DNA of 40,821 nucleotides from CAYSPO01 sp964432945 (GTDB lineage: Bacteria > Bacillota > Clostridia > Tissierellales > Peptoniphilaceae), in contig CAYSPO010000010.1 of the NCBI GenBank assembly GCA_964432945.1, positions 1 through 40,821 on the forward strand, written 5' to 3'. Under the pieces are notes generated by a model that saw only the letters and a program-made list of their open reading frames with translations, was not told the DNA's origin and did not search any database. The translations under genes and the position numbers were made by a program. Of the stretch, positions 23,405 to 32,169 are shown in pieces; the first letter of the stretch is position 1; each line of letters starts with the position of its first letter.

Positions 23405-24427
23405 ATGATACTTGACGCAAAAACATACAAAATAAATATAGGAAAAGATAATACAAATGAACTTAAAGAATTTTTAAATGATTATAAGGGCAATAAAATT
23501 GCCCTTTTTTCTGATGAAAATATTTATTCTATCTATGAAAATCATATTAAATCTTTTTTAGATGATTTCGAAGTATTTTTCTATATTTTCCCACAAGGTG
23601 AAAAATCCAAATCTCTTGAAAACTATGAAACTAGCCTTAGTTTTCTTTCTGAAAATAATTTTACTAGATCAGATCTAATTATTGGCTTTGGTGGTGGAGT
23701 TACAGGGGACTTGGCTGGTTTTGTTGCCTCTACATATTTAAGGGGCATCTCTTATATAGCTGTACCGACTAGCCTATTATCTATGGTGGATTCTTCTGTT
23801 GGTGGTAAAACTGGTTTAAACTTAGCTAATTTGAAAAATCAGGTAGGATCTTTTTATTTTCCCGACTATGTTCATATAGATACAAGTTATCTAGAGACTT
23901 TGGAAAACAGAGAAATTAAAAGTGGTCTTGGTGAAATTATCAAGTACTCTCTTTTAAAAGATGAAGAGATTTTTAATCTTATAAAAAATAAAACTCTAGA
24001 CTATGAAGAAATTATCTATAAATCCTTAAAGGTAAAATTGTTTTTTGTAGATGGAGATGAATTTGATAAAGGAAAAAGACAATATTTGAACCTAGGGCAC
24101 AGCCTAGGACATTGTATAGAAGCCCTCTCAGTCCTTCATATTAGCCACGGGCAAGCTGTTGCCATAGGGATATACTTTATGACTGAAATATCCCAAAATC
24201 TTGGATATTGTAAAAATAACCTTGCTAAAGATTTGAAAGTTATTTATGATATTCACGGATTACAAACTACTTATCCTTTAGATAGGATTAAAGTTTCTGA
24301 TATAATAAGTCACGATAAAAAGATAGCTAATGGTAAAATAAATCTCATCTTCCCTATCGCTCTAGGTGAATCGATAGATAAAAAATATGAATTAGATGAA
24401 TTTTTAAATCTTTTAGACTTGATATAA
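23405..24427 (+). CDS. aroB: 3-dehydroquinate synthase
   Basis: Second step of the shikimate pathway: DAHP to 3-dehydroquinate, NAD- and metal-dependent. 340 residues. Signatures: GFGGGVTGDLAGFVASTYLRGI (NAD-binding), VPTSLLSMVDSSVGGKTGLNL, the metal ligand Glu in GLGEIIKYSLL, and NLGHSLGHCIEAL with a further His in HGQAVAIG. The start ATG at 23405 lies 4 bp after the stress-protein stop with no clear Shine-Dalgarno, so translation may depend on coupling. It is the first of five clustered aro genes. Confidence 0.95.
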   Translation: MILDAKTYKINIGKDNTNELKEFLNDYKGNKIALFSDENIYSIYENHIKSFLDDFEVFFYIFPQGEKSKSLENYETSLSFLSENNFTRSDLIIGFGGGVTGDLAGFVASTYLRGISYIAVPTSLLSMVDSSVGGKTGLNLANLKNQVGSFYFPDYVHIDTSYLETLENREIKSGLGEIIKYSLLKDEEIFNLIKNKTLDYEEIIYKSLKVKLFFVDGDEFDKGKRQYLNLGHSLGHCIEALSVLHISHGQAVAIGIYFMTEISQNLGYCKNNLAKDLKVIYDIHGLQTTYPLDRIKVSDIISHDKKIANGKINLIFPIALGESIDKKYELDEFLNLLDLI

Positions 24428-24436
24428 GGAGATTTC

Positions 24437-25630
24437 ATGGATATAACTATAAAAAACAAGAGACTCAATGGGAGCGTGGCTGCTATAAGCTCTAAGTCAT
24501 ATGGCCAGAGAGCTCTTTTTTTGTCTATTTTAGCTGAAGGTAATTCAAAAATTGAAATTGAAAATATTTCAGATGATATAAAAATGGCAATAGATATAAC
24601 AAAAAAAATAAAATCTAGCAATGATAAAAATAAATATTTAGACTTAAATATGGGGGAAAGTGCCACTTGCCTAAGGCTTATTATACCTGTTCTTTGTGTT
24701 TTAGGGAAAAACGCTAAATTAAAAAGAGAATCAACCCTTATAAAAAGAACTATAGATATATTCTTAAATCTTTTACCTAAACACGGAGTGAACATTTGGG
24801 AAGAAGATGAATATGTTTTTCTTAAGGGACAATTAAAAAACGGAAACTATACTTTGCCTGGAGATATAAGTTCACAGTTTATTTCTGGCTTACTAATTGC
24901 TTTAGGTTCATTGGAAGAAACTAGCACTATAAATATATCGACAAAGATTGAATCTTTAGCTTATATAGAGATGACTATTGACTTAATGGAGAAATTTGGC
25001 GCTAAGGTTAACAGATCTAATAATACTTTTACTTGTCAAGGCCCTTATAAAGCATGTGACTATAAAGTTGAAGGAGATTGGTCATCAGCTCTTTTTTATA
25101 TTGTAGGAGGGGCAGAAGTAAAAGGACTAAGGCTCGATAGCTTACAAGCAGATATGAAAGCACTAGAGTATCTTGAAACTCTTGGTTATAAAAATATTTC
25201 AGATAAGGGAGTTTGTTTAAGACAGGTAAATTCTTATTCAGATGAAAGAATTTTAGATGTTTCTAATATGCCAGATGCTATACCTATTTTATCTATAGCC
25301 TCTGCCCTAACTAAAGGTAAAACTAAAGTAATTAATATAGAAAGGCTTAGGTTAAAAGAAAGCGACCGAGTTAAATCTACTTGTCAGATGCTTGAAAATT
25401 TAGGAGTAGAAGTAGAGCTAGATGAAAGTTCTTTTTCTTTTAATTCTGTTAGTTACTTCAAATCTTGTACTATAGATTCATTTATGGACCATAGAATTGC
25501 TATGGCAGGATCTATTGCTGCAACTTTTGCTCAAGGTCCTGTAAAAATACTAAACGCACAAGTAGTAAGCAAATCTTACCCAAACTTTTACGAAGACTTT
25601 TTAAGTCTAGGAGGAGAATATGTCAAATAG
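24437..25630 (+). CDS. aroA: 3-phosphoshikimate 1-carboxyvinyltransferase (EPSP synthase)
   Basis: Sixth step of the pathway: shikimate-3-phosphate + PEP to EPSP. 397 residues, shorter than the ~430 of E. coli. Motifs: SSKSYGQRALFLS (Lys20 and the Arg for substrate), GESATCLRLIIP at 73-84, RLRLKESDRV and MDHRIAMAGSIAA. In the PEP-site loop the residue aligned with E. coli Gly96 is Ala76, and the Pro101 position is Leu. Ala at this position is known from glyphosate-tolerant enzymes. Start: ATG at 24437 with AAGGAG. The 3' end overlaps aroC by 11 bp. Confidence 0.95.
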   Translation: MDITIKNKRLNGSVAAISSKSYGQRALFLSILAEGNSKIEIENISDDIKMAIDITKKIKSSNDKNKYLDLNMGESATCLRLIIPVLCVLGKNAKLKRESTLIKRTIDIFLNLLPKHGVNIWEEDEYVFLKGQLKNGNYTLPGDISSQFISGLLIALGSLEETSTINISTKIESLAYIEMTIDLMEKFGAKVNRSNNTFTCQGPYKACDYKVEGDWSSALFYIVGGAEVKGLRLDSLQADMKALEYLETLGYKNISDKGVCLRQVNSYSDERILDVSNMPDAIPILSIASALTKGKTKVINIERLRLKESDRVKSTCQMLENLGVEVELDESSFSFNSVSYFKSCTIDSFMDHRIAMAGSIAATFAQGPVKILNAQVVSKSYPNFYEDFLSLGGEYVK

Positions 25631-26714
25631 TTGTGGTAAACTTTTTAAGCTAACAAGTTTCGGAGAATCTCACGGGAAAAGCATAGGAATTGTTATTGAA
25701 GGCATGCCGTCTGGATACAAGATTAACCATAATTTAATTAAATCAGAGCTAGCTAGAAGAAAACCAGGTAGTTCTAATCTTACAAGCAAAAGAAAAGAAG
25801 ATGATGATTATATAATATTAAGTGGAGAAAAAGACGGTTACACAACTGGGGCTGCTTTGACTTTTATAATAGAAAATAAAGATACAAAATCAAAAGATTA
25901 TGAATATATTAAAAATCATCCTCGACCTAGTCATTCAGATTTCCCTGCTTTTATAAAATATAACGGTTTTAATGATATTAGGGGTGGAGGTATGTTTTCA
26001 GCTAGATTAACTGCTCCTATGGTTATTGCTGGTGCTATTGCAAAAGATATTTTAATGTCTAAGGGGATAAAAATAGTTTCTAGGATTAAATCTATTTACC
26101 AGGTAAATGATATAGATTTAGATTCAGGAAATATAAAAGAAGAAGACATAAAATTCTCTGATGAATATTTCCCGGTAATTGATGAAGCAAAAATGGAAGA
26201 AATGAAAAATATAATTATAAAAGCAAGAGATGAAGAAAACTCAGTAGGCGGAAAAGTTGAAACATTTATTTTTAATTTGCCTGTTGGATTAGGAGAACCT
26301 CTTTATGATAAGCTAGATTCAAGGTTAGCTGGTGCTATATTCTCTATCCCTGGAGTAAAGGCATTTGAAATTGGAAAAGGCTTTGATTCCTCTAGCTTAT
26401 ATGGAAGCAAGAATAACGACTCTTATTTTTATGAAGAAGAAAAAGTTAAAACCAGTACTAATAATCATGGTGGAACTCTAGGAGGGCTTTCAACTTCTAT
26501 GCCCCTTGTTTTTACAACTGGTCTTAAGCCTACGGCTTCCATAGGACTTAGCCAAGAAACTGTAAACTTAAAGACAAAAGAAATATCCGAATTAACAATT
26601 ACAGGAAGACACGATCCTTGTATAGTTCCAAGAGCTATTCCTGTAATCGAGAGCTTTGCTGCTGTAAATATTTTAGACTTAATGCTTATTGGAGGCTTTT
26701 ATGGAGGAATTTAG
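25620..26714 (+). CDS. aroC: Chorismate synthase
   Basis: Seventh step: EPSP to chorismate, requiring reduced FMN. 364 residues. Motifs: LTSFGESHGKSIGIVIEGMPSG at the N-terminus, the RPSHSDF and DIRGGGMFSARLTAPMV regions, NNHGGTLGGLSTSMP and the C-terminal TGRHDPCIVPRAIPVIE. Start: ATG at 25620 with AGGAGGA, overlapping the aroA stop. The 3' end overlaps the next gene by 14 bp, so the cluster is translationally coupled. Confidence 0.95.
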   Translation: MSNSCGKLFKLTSFGESHGKSIGIVIEGMPSGYKINHNLIKSELARRKPGSSNLTSKRKEDDDYIILSGEKDGYTTGAALTFIIENKDTKSKDYEYIKNHPRPSHSDFPAFIKYNGFNDIRGGGMFSARLTAPMVIAGAIAKDILMSKGIKIVSRIKSIYQVNDIDLDSGNIKEEDIKFSDEYFPVIDEAKMEEMKNIIIKARDEENSVGGKVETFIFNLPVGLGEPLYDKLDSRLAGAIFSIPGVKAFEIGKGFDSSSLYGSKNNDSYFYEEEKVKTSTNNHGGTLGGLSTSMPLVFTTGLKPTASIGLSQETVNLKTKEISELTITGRHDPCIVPRAIPVIESFAAVNILDLMLIGGFYGGI

Positions 26715-28191
26715 GAATAAACTAAATAGAATAGATGATAAAATAGTAAAGCTATTCGTCCAAAGAATGGAAGTAATCGAAGAAATAAGCGAATATAAAT
26801 CAGCTAATGGTATCCCTATAAAAAATCAAGCAAGAGAAGATTATATTTTGGGAAAACTTGACGAAAGAGTAGATGAAGAATTTCTGCCTTTCGTTAAACT
26901 ACTTTATAAAGATATATTTGAAATAAGCCGTTATAAACAATGCTTAGAAAATAAAGTTTTTGGCCTTGTTGGTTATCCTCTTGGCCATAGTAAATCACCA
27001 GAAATACATAAATATTTCGCTTACGATTATAAGCTCCTTCCTATGAAAGAAAAAGAGTTTATAGATTTTCTTAAAGGCAAAGAATTTGCTGGAGTTAATA
27101 TAACTATTCCTTATAAAATATTGGCAATGGATTATCTTGATGAAATAGATCCTTTAGCTAAAAATATCGGTGCTGTCAATACAATTATAAATAAGGATGG
27201 AAGATTAATAGGTTATAATACAGATTATTTAGGCCTAAAATTCAGTTTACAAAGATCCGAGATATATCTCAAAGATAAAAAAATTCTTATACTCGGCTCT
27301 GGTGGAGCTTCTAAAACTTGTCAGTGTTTAGCTAAAGATTTAGGTGCAAAAGATATAAGAGTGATAAGTCGAACTGGTAAATATAATTATAAAAACTTGG
27401 AGAAATCCAAAGATTTCCAAATAATTATAAATGCTAGTCCGGTGGGTATGTACCCCGATAATTTGAATTCTCTTGTTGATTTGAATATTTTTGAAAATCT
27501 GGAAGCTGTTGTTGACTTAGTTTATAATCCATTAAAAACTAAACTAATTTTAGATGCAGAAAAACTATCTATAAAAAATACAAATGGCTTAGCTATGTTA
27601 GTAGGACAGGCATATTATTCAAGTAAAATTTTTACCAACTATTCCCTTCCCCTATATCTTATAGAGGATATAATAATCAAATTAGAAAAAGAAATGTCTA
27701 ATATAATTTTAATCGGTATGCCAGGATGTGGAAAAACTTCGTTGGGTAGAATTTTATCTAAAAAATTAAATAGAAACTTTATAGATACAGATGAAGAAAT
27801 TTATAAAAAGACAGGTCTATATTCTGGTGAATATATACAAAAAAAAGGAGAAAAAGCCTTCAGAGAATTAGAAGAAGATGTAATTGAGGAAATCTCAAAA
27901 GGAACTGGAAATTTAATCTCCACTGGTGGTGGAAGTATTTTAAGTAAAAATAATCAAGATTTTCTTAGGCAGAATGGTTTCATTATTTACTTAGAAAGAG
28001 ATTTAGACAAATTAAGCACAAAAAACAGGCCCTTATCTAAGGATAAAAAAAACTTAGAAAATTTATATAAAGAAAGAAAAGAGATCTATGAATCTTTGGC
28101 AAATATTAAAGTGAAGGTTCAAGAAGCTAATATTAATAAAACGATAGATCAAATATTGAAAGGAATAAATGATGAATATACTTGTTATTGA
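26701..28191 (+). CDS. Fused chorismate mutase - shikimate dehydrogenase - shikimate kinase
   Basis: 496 residues in three enzyme domains. Residues 1-82: AroQ-fold chorismate mutase (Arg5, Arg22, Lys33, AREDYIL, SRYKQ), chorismate to prephenate. Residues 86-330: shikimate dehydrogenase AroE (GYPLGHSKSPEIH, NITIPYK with the catalytic Lys, GAVNTI, YNTDYLG, the NADP loop LGSGGASKT). Residues 333-496: shikimate kinase AroK (Walker A GMPGCGKTS, DTDEEI, FRELE, STGGGSI, and a lid Arg in KNRPLS). All key residues are present, so all three domains may be active. Start: ATG at 26701 with GGAGG 5 bp upstream. There is no stop or frameshift between domains. Bifunctional fusions of pairs are known; I do not recall this three-part order as standard. 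Confidence 0.94.
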   Translation: MEEFRNKLNRIDDKIVKLFVQRMEVIEEISEYKSANGIPIKNQAREDYILGKLDERVDEEFLPFVKLLYKDIFEISRYKQCLENKVFGLVGYPLGHSKSPEIHKYFAYDYKLLPMKEKEFIDFLKGKEFAGVNITIPYKILAMDYLDEIDPLAKNIGAVNTIINKDGRLIGYNTDYLGLKFSLQRSEIYLKDKKILILGSGGASKTCQCLAKDLGAKDIRVISRTGKYNYKNLEKSKDFQIIINASPVGMYPDNLNSLVDLNIFENLEAVVDLVYNPLKTKLILDAEKLSIKNTNGLAMLVGQAYYSSKIFTNYSLPLYLIEDIIIKLEKEMSNIILIGMPGCGKTSLGRILSKKLNRNFIDTDEEIYKKTGLYSGEYIQKKGEKAFRELEEDVIEEISKGTGNLISTGGGSILSKNNQDFLRQNGFIIYLERDLDKLSTKNRPLSKDKKNLENLYKERKEIYESLANIKVKVQEANINKTIDQILKGINDEYTCY

Positions 28192-28621
28192 TGGACCAAA
28201 TATTAATTTGCTGGGAATGAGAGAGCCCCATATATATGGCGATGAATCTTATATGGATCTTTTAGAGTTATTAAATTATTGTTCATCTAAATACAGAATA
28301 AAAATCGACCATTTTCAGAGTAACTGGGAAGGTGCAATTATAGATAGAATCCAAGAAGCCTTAGCTAAATATGATGGTATAGTTATAAATGCAGGTGCAT
28401 ACACCCACACAAGCTTAGCTATAGGGGATGCATTAAGAGCTGTAAACATACCAACTGTAGAAGTTCATATAAGTAAAGTTTCAGAAAGAGAAGAATTTAG
28501 ACAAGTAAACTTTATTAAAGATATTGCTATAAAAACTATTGAAGGTTATGGAATTAAAGGATATGAACTAGCTATATCTTACTTAAATAAATATATGTCA
28601 GAAAAAACTATAAAAAAATAA
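28172..28621 (+). CDS. aroQ: 3-dehydroquinate dehydratase, type II
   Basis: Third step: 3-dehydroquinate to 3-dehydroshikimate. 149 residues of the small dodecameric type II enzyme. Motifs: ILVIDGPNINLLGMREP with the catalytic Arg and flexible-loop Tyr (PHIYG), QSNWEGAIIDRI, INAGAYTHTSLAI (catalytic Asn/His) and VEVHISKVSEREEFR. I chose the second of two adjacent ATGs (28172), which has better spacing from AAAGGA; the first is 28169. It overlaps the fusion gene's end and closes the aro cluster. Confidence 0.95.
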   Translation: MNILVIDGPNINLLGMREPHIYGDESYMDLLELLNYCSSKYRIKIDHFQSNWEGAIIDRIQEALAKYDGIVINAGAYTHTSLAIGDALRAVNIPTVEVHISKVSEREEFRQVNFIKDIAIKTIEGYGIKGYELAISYLNKYMSEKTIKK

Positions 28622-28643
28622 CCTGATAATTTATCAGGTTATT
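28612..28643. terminator. Bidirectional terminator between aroQ and the CGGC gene
   Basis: 12-bp perfect stem 28617-28628 with 28632-28643 and a 3-nt loop. The T-run is strong in the minus direction (seven A at 28612-28618 on the plus strand) and weaker in the plus direction. The aroQ stop codon lies inside the stem. Confidence 0.85.
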
Positions 28644-28700
28644 TAATAATTCCCATGAATTCTCAAGAGGTAAAATTATAAGAAAATTTGGGATTATTAA

Positions 28701-29036
28701 CTATATATGAGTGTATTCTATAATAGGAATTTCATCCCCTATTGCTCTGCGAATTCCAGCTTTTAAACTTTCATAATGAGGGCACGGAAAACCTATAGGT
28801 GTTCCTTTACTTATACAAGAAGCTAATATGATTGCTTCTGCTCCTCTTTTAACCATTCTTTCTGCCCTAGATGAAGCTTTCTTTCCAGGACAACCCCCAC
28901 AAGTGTTCCAAGCAACCAATTCAATATCTTCATCTATTTCTTCTAAGGAACCATTCTTGTTTTTAAAGGTACTGAAGCATCCTGTACCAGGACACATATC
29001 TTCAGTTTGTACACATCTGATTAGTCCAACTTTCAT
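28701..29036 (-). CDS. CGGC domain protein (putative metal-binding)
   Basis: 111 residues of the small CGGC family. Cysteines are arranged as MKVGLIRCVQTEDMCPGTGCF, TCGGCPGKKASSRAERMVKRGAEAIILASCI, and GFPCPHYES. The conserved Cys/His set suggests metal or Fe-S binding, but no biochemical role is established to my knowledge. Cytoplasmic. Start: ATG at 29034-29036 with AAAGGAG upstream. Single-gene transcript, convergent with aroQ. Confidence 0.9.
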   Translation of the reverse strand: MKVGLIRCVQTEDMCPGTGCFSTFKNKNGSLEEIDEDIELVAWNTCGGCPGKKASSRAERMVKRGAEAIILASCISKGTPIGFPCPHYESLKAGIRRAIGDEIPIIEYTHI

Positions 29037-29223
29037 AAACGCACTCCTTTTTCAATTCCTAGCTTATAATAACACATATTCCATCAAAATATTAATATAT
29101 AAATAATATTAATATTAAAAGTTTAAATAAAAGATTTCTTATAATTGAAACCTCTTATCATTCTTTAAAACTTACTTTTTATAGATTCCATCTTAAAAGT
29201 AAGACTTAAAACATTAAAACAAC

Positions 29224-29256
29224 AAAAAATAAGACTAGCAAAATACCAGCCTTATT
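29224..29256 (-). terminator. Terminator of the coiled-coil gene
   Basis: 11-bp stem 29228-29238 with 29246-29256. Two plus-strand A-C mismatches become U-G wobbles in minus-strand RNA, followed by six T. The stem overlaps the stop codon of the gene. Confidence 0.82.
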
Positions 29257-30019
29257 TTATAAGTAAATCTATTAAATCATTTTCTAAACTCATAATTTTA
29301 CTATTTACTTCAACAGTACGTTCTAATATTTTCTCCTTTTTTTCATAAACTTCTCTTGTACTTTCCAAAAGATTTTTCTTGTTATAAGGATGAAGTTTCT
29401 TTAAAGAGTCCATATAAGTCATAGCCTCTTTTATTTTCTTTTCTAAATGGCTTATTAATTCTTCTTGATATTCATCTGATAGCTTATCTTCAGAATAATT
29501 TAAGCCTAAAGCATAAGTTTCTACCTTATTATAATCTTTATCTTCAAAAGCTCTATTAATTTTTGCCCACTTTGCTTTATCCTCAGCGCTTGCATTTAAT
29601 TTCAAATAAGGGTGACTTTCCCTTACCAAATTCCAATAATTTTCTCTTAATTTAGAGTATTTATTATAATTAAGTTGCTGATTTATCATAAAATCTTCAC
29701 TTTCTTTTGCAAGCTGCCTACGACTTTCTATTCTATTTTTGAAATCTTTGTAATCACTATCTAGCTGTAAGTTTAAACTATATAAATCAATATTCATTTT
29801 ACCATTTTTTTGCATACTGCTAATCATTTCTATCTTTTTCTTTAATCTGATATATTCATATTCTCTTTCATATAAAGCAAGTTCATACTTTCCTAATTTT
29901 TGGCTATAGTTTGCATTTAATTCTTGATATTCACTTGTAAGCATCTCCTCTTTTTCAACTAGGAGATCTGTTAGCATATCTTTTAAATCTTTTATTTTAT
30001 TCTCCAATTTATTATTCAT
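29252..30019 (-). CDS. Coiled-coil protein of unknown function
   Basis: 255 residues, soluble, almost entirely charged helix. Heptad-like stretches are at about 1-35, 45-75, 95-125 and 185-255. A central segment (about 125-165, NYWNLVRESHPYLKLNASAEDKAKWAKINRAFEDKDYNKVE) resembles a degenerate J-domain-like segment seen in some DnaJ-like proteins, but the HPD motif is not intact (HPY). I do not recognise the family. Start: ATG at 30017-30019 with AAAGGAG. Single gene with its own terminator, divergent from the NimA-like gene. Confidence 0.8.
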   Translation of the reverse strand: MNNKLENKIKDLKDMLTDLLVEKEEMLTSEYQELNANYSQKLGKYELALYEREYEYIRLKKKIEMISSMQKNGKMNIDLYSLNLQLDSDYKDFKNRIESRRQLAKESEDFMINQQLNYNKYSKLRENYWNLVRESHPYLKLNASAEDKAKWAKINRAFEDKDYNKVETYALGLNYSEDKLSDEYQEELISHLEKKIKEAMTYMDSLKKLHPYNKKNLLESTREVYEKKEKILERTVEVNSKIMSLENDLIDLLIK

Positions 30020-30160
30020 ACTTTCACTCCTTTGGATAGCCTAAAATTTATACCTAAGCGAATACTTTATAATCTCTATTTACAGATACTTACTTTCATT
30101 TTACCACAATCAAATTAATTCATGTGAACTATTAAGTATTAATATCTATAAATCTATTAA

Positions 30161-30217
30161 AAGCATTTTGTTATAACTAATTAATTAAAATAAGTTATAA
30201 CAGCTTTTTTTATTTAT
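30161..30217 (+). terminator. Orphan terminator-like hairpin in a divergent intergenic region
   Basis: TGTTATAACT (about 30169-30178) pairs with AGTTATAACA (about 30193-30202), with an outer AAGC/GCTT pair, followed by seven T in the plus direction. No plus-strand gene lies upstream. It may end a short non-coding transcript or act in the leader of the NimA-like gene. Confidence 0.6.
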
Positions 30218-30302
30218 ATTTACTATATGAATTCATTATAACTTCTCATATTTTTACTTTTTTATGATATCATTATATCAAGAAACCTAAAAGGAGAGTT
30301 TG

Positions 30303-30812
30303 ATGAGAAGAAAAGACAGAGAAATGGATTATAATTTTGGAATCTATGTTATTGATAAATCTCAATATTGCACACTTAGTTCAATATATAAAAACAAGCC
30401 ATATTCTATACCTTTTTCAACTGCAAGAGTAGATGAGTATATTTATATACACGGAGCAAATGATGGAACTAAGGCTGAAATATTTAAAGAAAACCCAGAA
30501 GTTCAATTAGTTTTTGTGACAGATGTAAAAGTTCCAAATTCATATACAAAAAACGAAATAGAAAGCCTTAAAAATCCTCATCAAATAATATCTAAAGTAT
30601 TTACTACTGAGTTTGCATCTGCTATTGTTACAGGAAAAGTTGAAGAGTGTCTTGATGAAGATATTAAAATTCTTGGTCTTGGGGCTATCTGTGAGAAATA
30701 CACACCAAATATGCTTGAGTATTTCGATACAGCTATAGAAACCAGCTTAAAGAGAACAACAGTGTGGAGAATTGAAATCGACTCTTTAACTTCTAAAAAG
30801 AAAATATTATAA
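30303..30812 (+). CDS. NimA-like pyridoxamine 5'-phosphate oxidase family flavoprotein
   Basis: 169-residue split-barrel FMN-binding protein. It starts MRRKDREM, as in Nim-type proteins, followed by CTLSSIYKNKPYSIPFSTARVDEYIYIHGANDGTKAEIFKENPEVQLVFV, the typical flavin-binding barrel, and TTVWRIEIDSLTSKKK at the C-terminus. Some relatives reduce 5-nitroimidazoles to inactive amines; whether this one does is not evident. I chose the ATG at 30303, with AAAGGAGAG upstream. A TTG one codon earlier is less likely. Confidence 0.9.
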   Translation: MRRKDREMDYNFGIYVIDKSQYCTLSSIYKNKPYSIPFSTARVDEYIYIHGANDGTKAEIFKENPEVQLVFVTDVKVPNSYTKNEIESLKNPHQIISKVFTTEFASAIVTGKVEECLDEDIKILGLGAICEKYTPNMLEYFDTAIETSLKRTTVWRIEIDSLTSKKKIL

Positions 30813-30819
30813 ATAATTT

Positions 30820-30843
30820 GTCCCAGAGTAAATGGGACTTTTT
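30820..30843 (+). terminator. Terminator after the NimA-like gene
   Basis: GTCCCA (30820-30825) pairs with TGGGAC (30833-30838), followed by five T. Confidence 0.85.
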
Positions 30844-30879
30844 GAATTATAAAAATAAATTATAAAAGAAGGTGTTAAG

Positions 30880-32115
30880 ATGAAAAAACTAAAAAACATA
30901 CATTACGGTTGGTTTATTGTGTTAGCGGGAGCTATTATAATGGGTTTTTCGTGGTCTGTAACCTTTAATCTCCCCAATCTATTTGTTTCAGAATATGCCC
31001 AAGAACTTAATTTATCAAGAAAAGCTATTAACTTTTCTTTTACTTTAAGAGCAATCTGTCAGCTTTTAGTTTCCCTATCTGCTACATATATTTTCTCCCG
31101 TTATAAAATGCTAAACATAATGAAGATCTCAACTATAACCCTTATTGTAGGGATATACCTTAATTCAAAAATAACATCATCAATAGGTCTTTACTTATGC
31201 ACTATTCTAATATCAGTTTCAAACTTTTTTATAACAATTATTCCTCTTTCTGTCATTCTTAATAATTGGTTTGCAAAAAATATTGGTATGGTTACTGGCT
31301 TATCTTTTATGGGTTCAGGAATTGGAACTTCAATCTTAAGCCCTATTATCGGAAATATGTTAGTTAAATGGAGTTTTAGGGAATGCTATATATTTTTAGC
31401 TCTTCTAGGGATAATCCTACTTATACCTATAGTTTTCTTTGTATTAAAGTTATACCCAGAGCAAATAGGACTAAAACCTTATGGTTATGATGAAGATGAC
31501 AAGGAAACTAATAAAAACTTAAGCGGCGAGAGTTTATCGGAAGCTAAAAACAAAGGAAGATTTTGGCTAATGCTTTCTATTATTATGCTTTTTAACTTTG
31601 GAATTACAGGACTTATCCACAATATTGCCCCACATATGGTTAATTTGGGATATGATATCCAGTTTGCATCTAAGATTGTTTCTATAACTGCCCTAGTCCT
31701 AGCCTTTGCTAAAATAGTTACAGGAATGGTTTTCGATAAAAAAGGAATATTAATAGGTACCTTAGCCTCTGGAACTGCAGTTGCTATTGGATTAATTGCT
31801 ATGATTTTATTAGGCAAAAATGAAATATTTTTAATTTTAATTATACTTGGAACAGGATATGGTTGTTCTTTTGGAACTGTGGGAAGCCAAAATATAGCAA
31901 GGCATATGTTTGGCAACAAAGATTATGGAAATATTTTCTCTTATATACAAGTAGCAAATAGCGTCGGAACTATAATCGCCCCTCTTATAATCGGGGTCTT
32001 ATACGATTCTTCGAATTCCTATGTACCTGCTATGATGCTTTGCACTATCGGAGTAGCTATAGGACTTGTTATAACAGGATTGGTTATACCTAACAAGAGA
32101 AATGAACCTTATTAA
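30880..32115 (+). CDS. MFS transporter, oxalate/formate antiporter-like
   Basis: 411-residue inner-membrane carrier with about 12 hydrophobic segments and a central charged loop (KPYGYDEDDKETNKNLSGESLSEAKNKGR, near residues 195-225). The start YGWFIVLAGAIIMGFSWSVTFNLPNLF and the FDKKG and GYGCSFGTVG stretches match monocarboxylate/oxalate-formate type MFS proteins. Substrate unknown. Start: ATG at 30880 with GAAGGTG. It follows the NimA-like gene across a terminator and precedes the GTPase gene by 54 bp. Confidence 0.88.
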   Translation: MKKLKNIHYGWFIVLAGAIIMGFSWSVTFNLPNLFVSEYAQELNLSRKAINFSFTLRAICQLLVSLSATYIFSRYKMLNIMKISTITLIVGIYLNSKITSSIGLYLCTILISVSNFFITIIPLSVILNNWFAKNIGMVTGLSFMGSGIGTSILSPIIGNMLVKWSFRECYIFLALLGIILLIPIVFFVLKLYPEQIGLKPYGYDEDDKETNKNLSGESLSEAKNKGRFWLMLSIIMLFNFGITGLIHNIAPHMVNLGYDIQFASKIVSITALVLAFAKIVTGMVFDKKGILIGTLASGTAVAIGLIAMILLGKNEIFLILIILGTGYGCSFGTVGSQNIARHMFGNKDYGNIFSYIQVANSVGTIIAPLIIGVLYDSSNSYVPAMMLCTIGVAIGLVITGLVIPNKRNEPY

Positions 32116-32169
32116 TAATAGATTATACAAACAAAAAGTGTGGTATATACTAATAAAGTAGGTGGTTAT

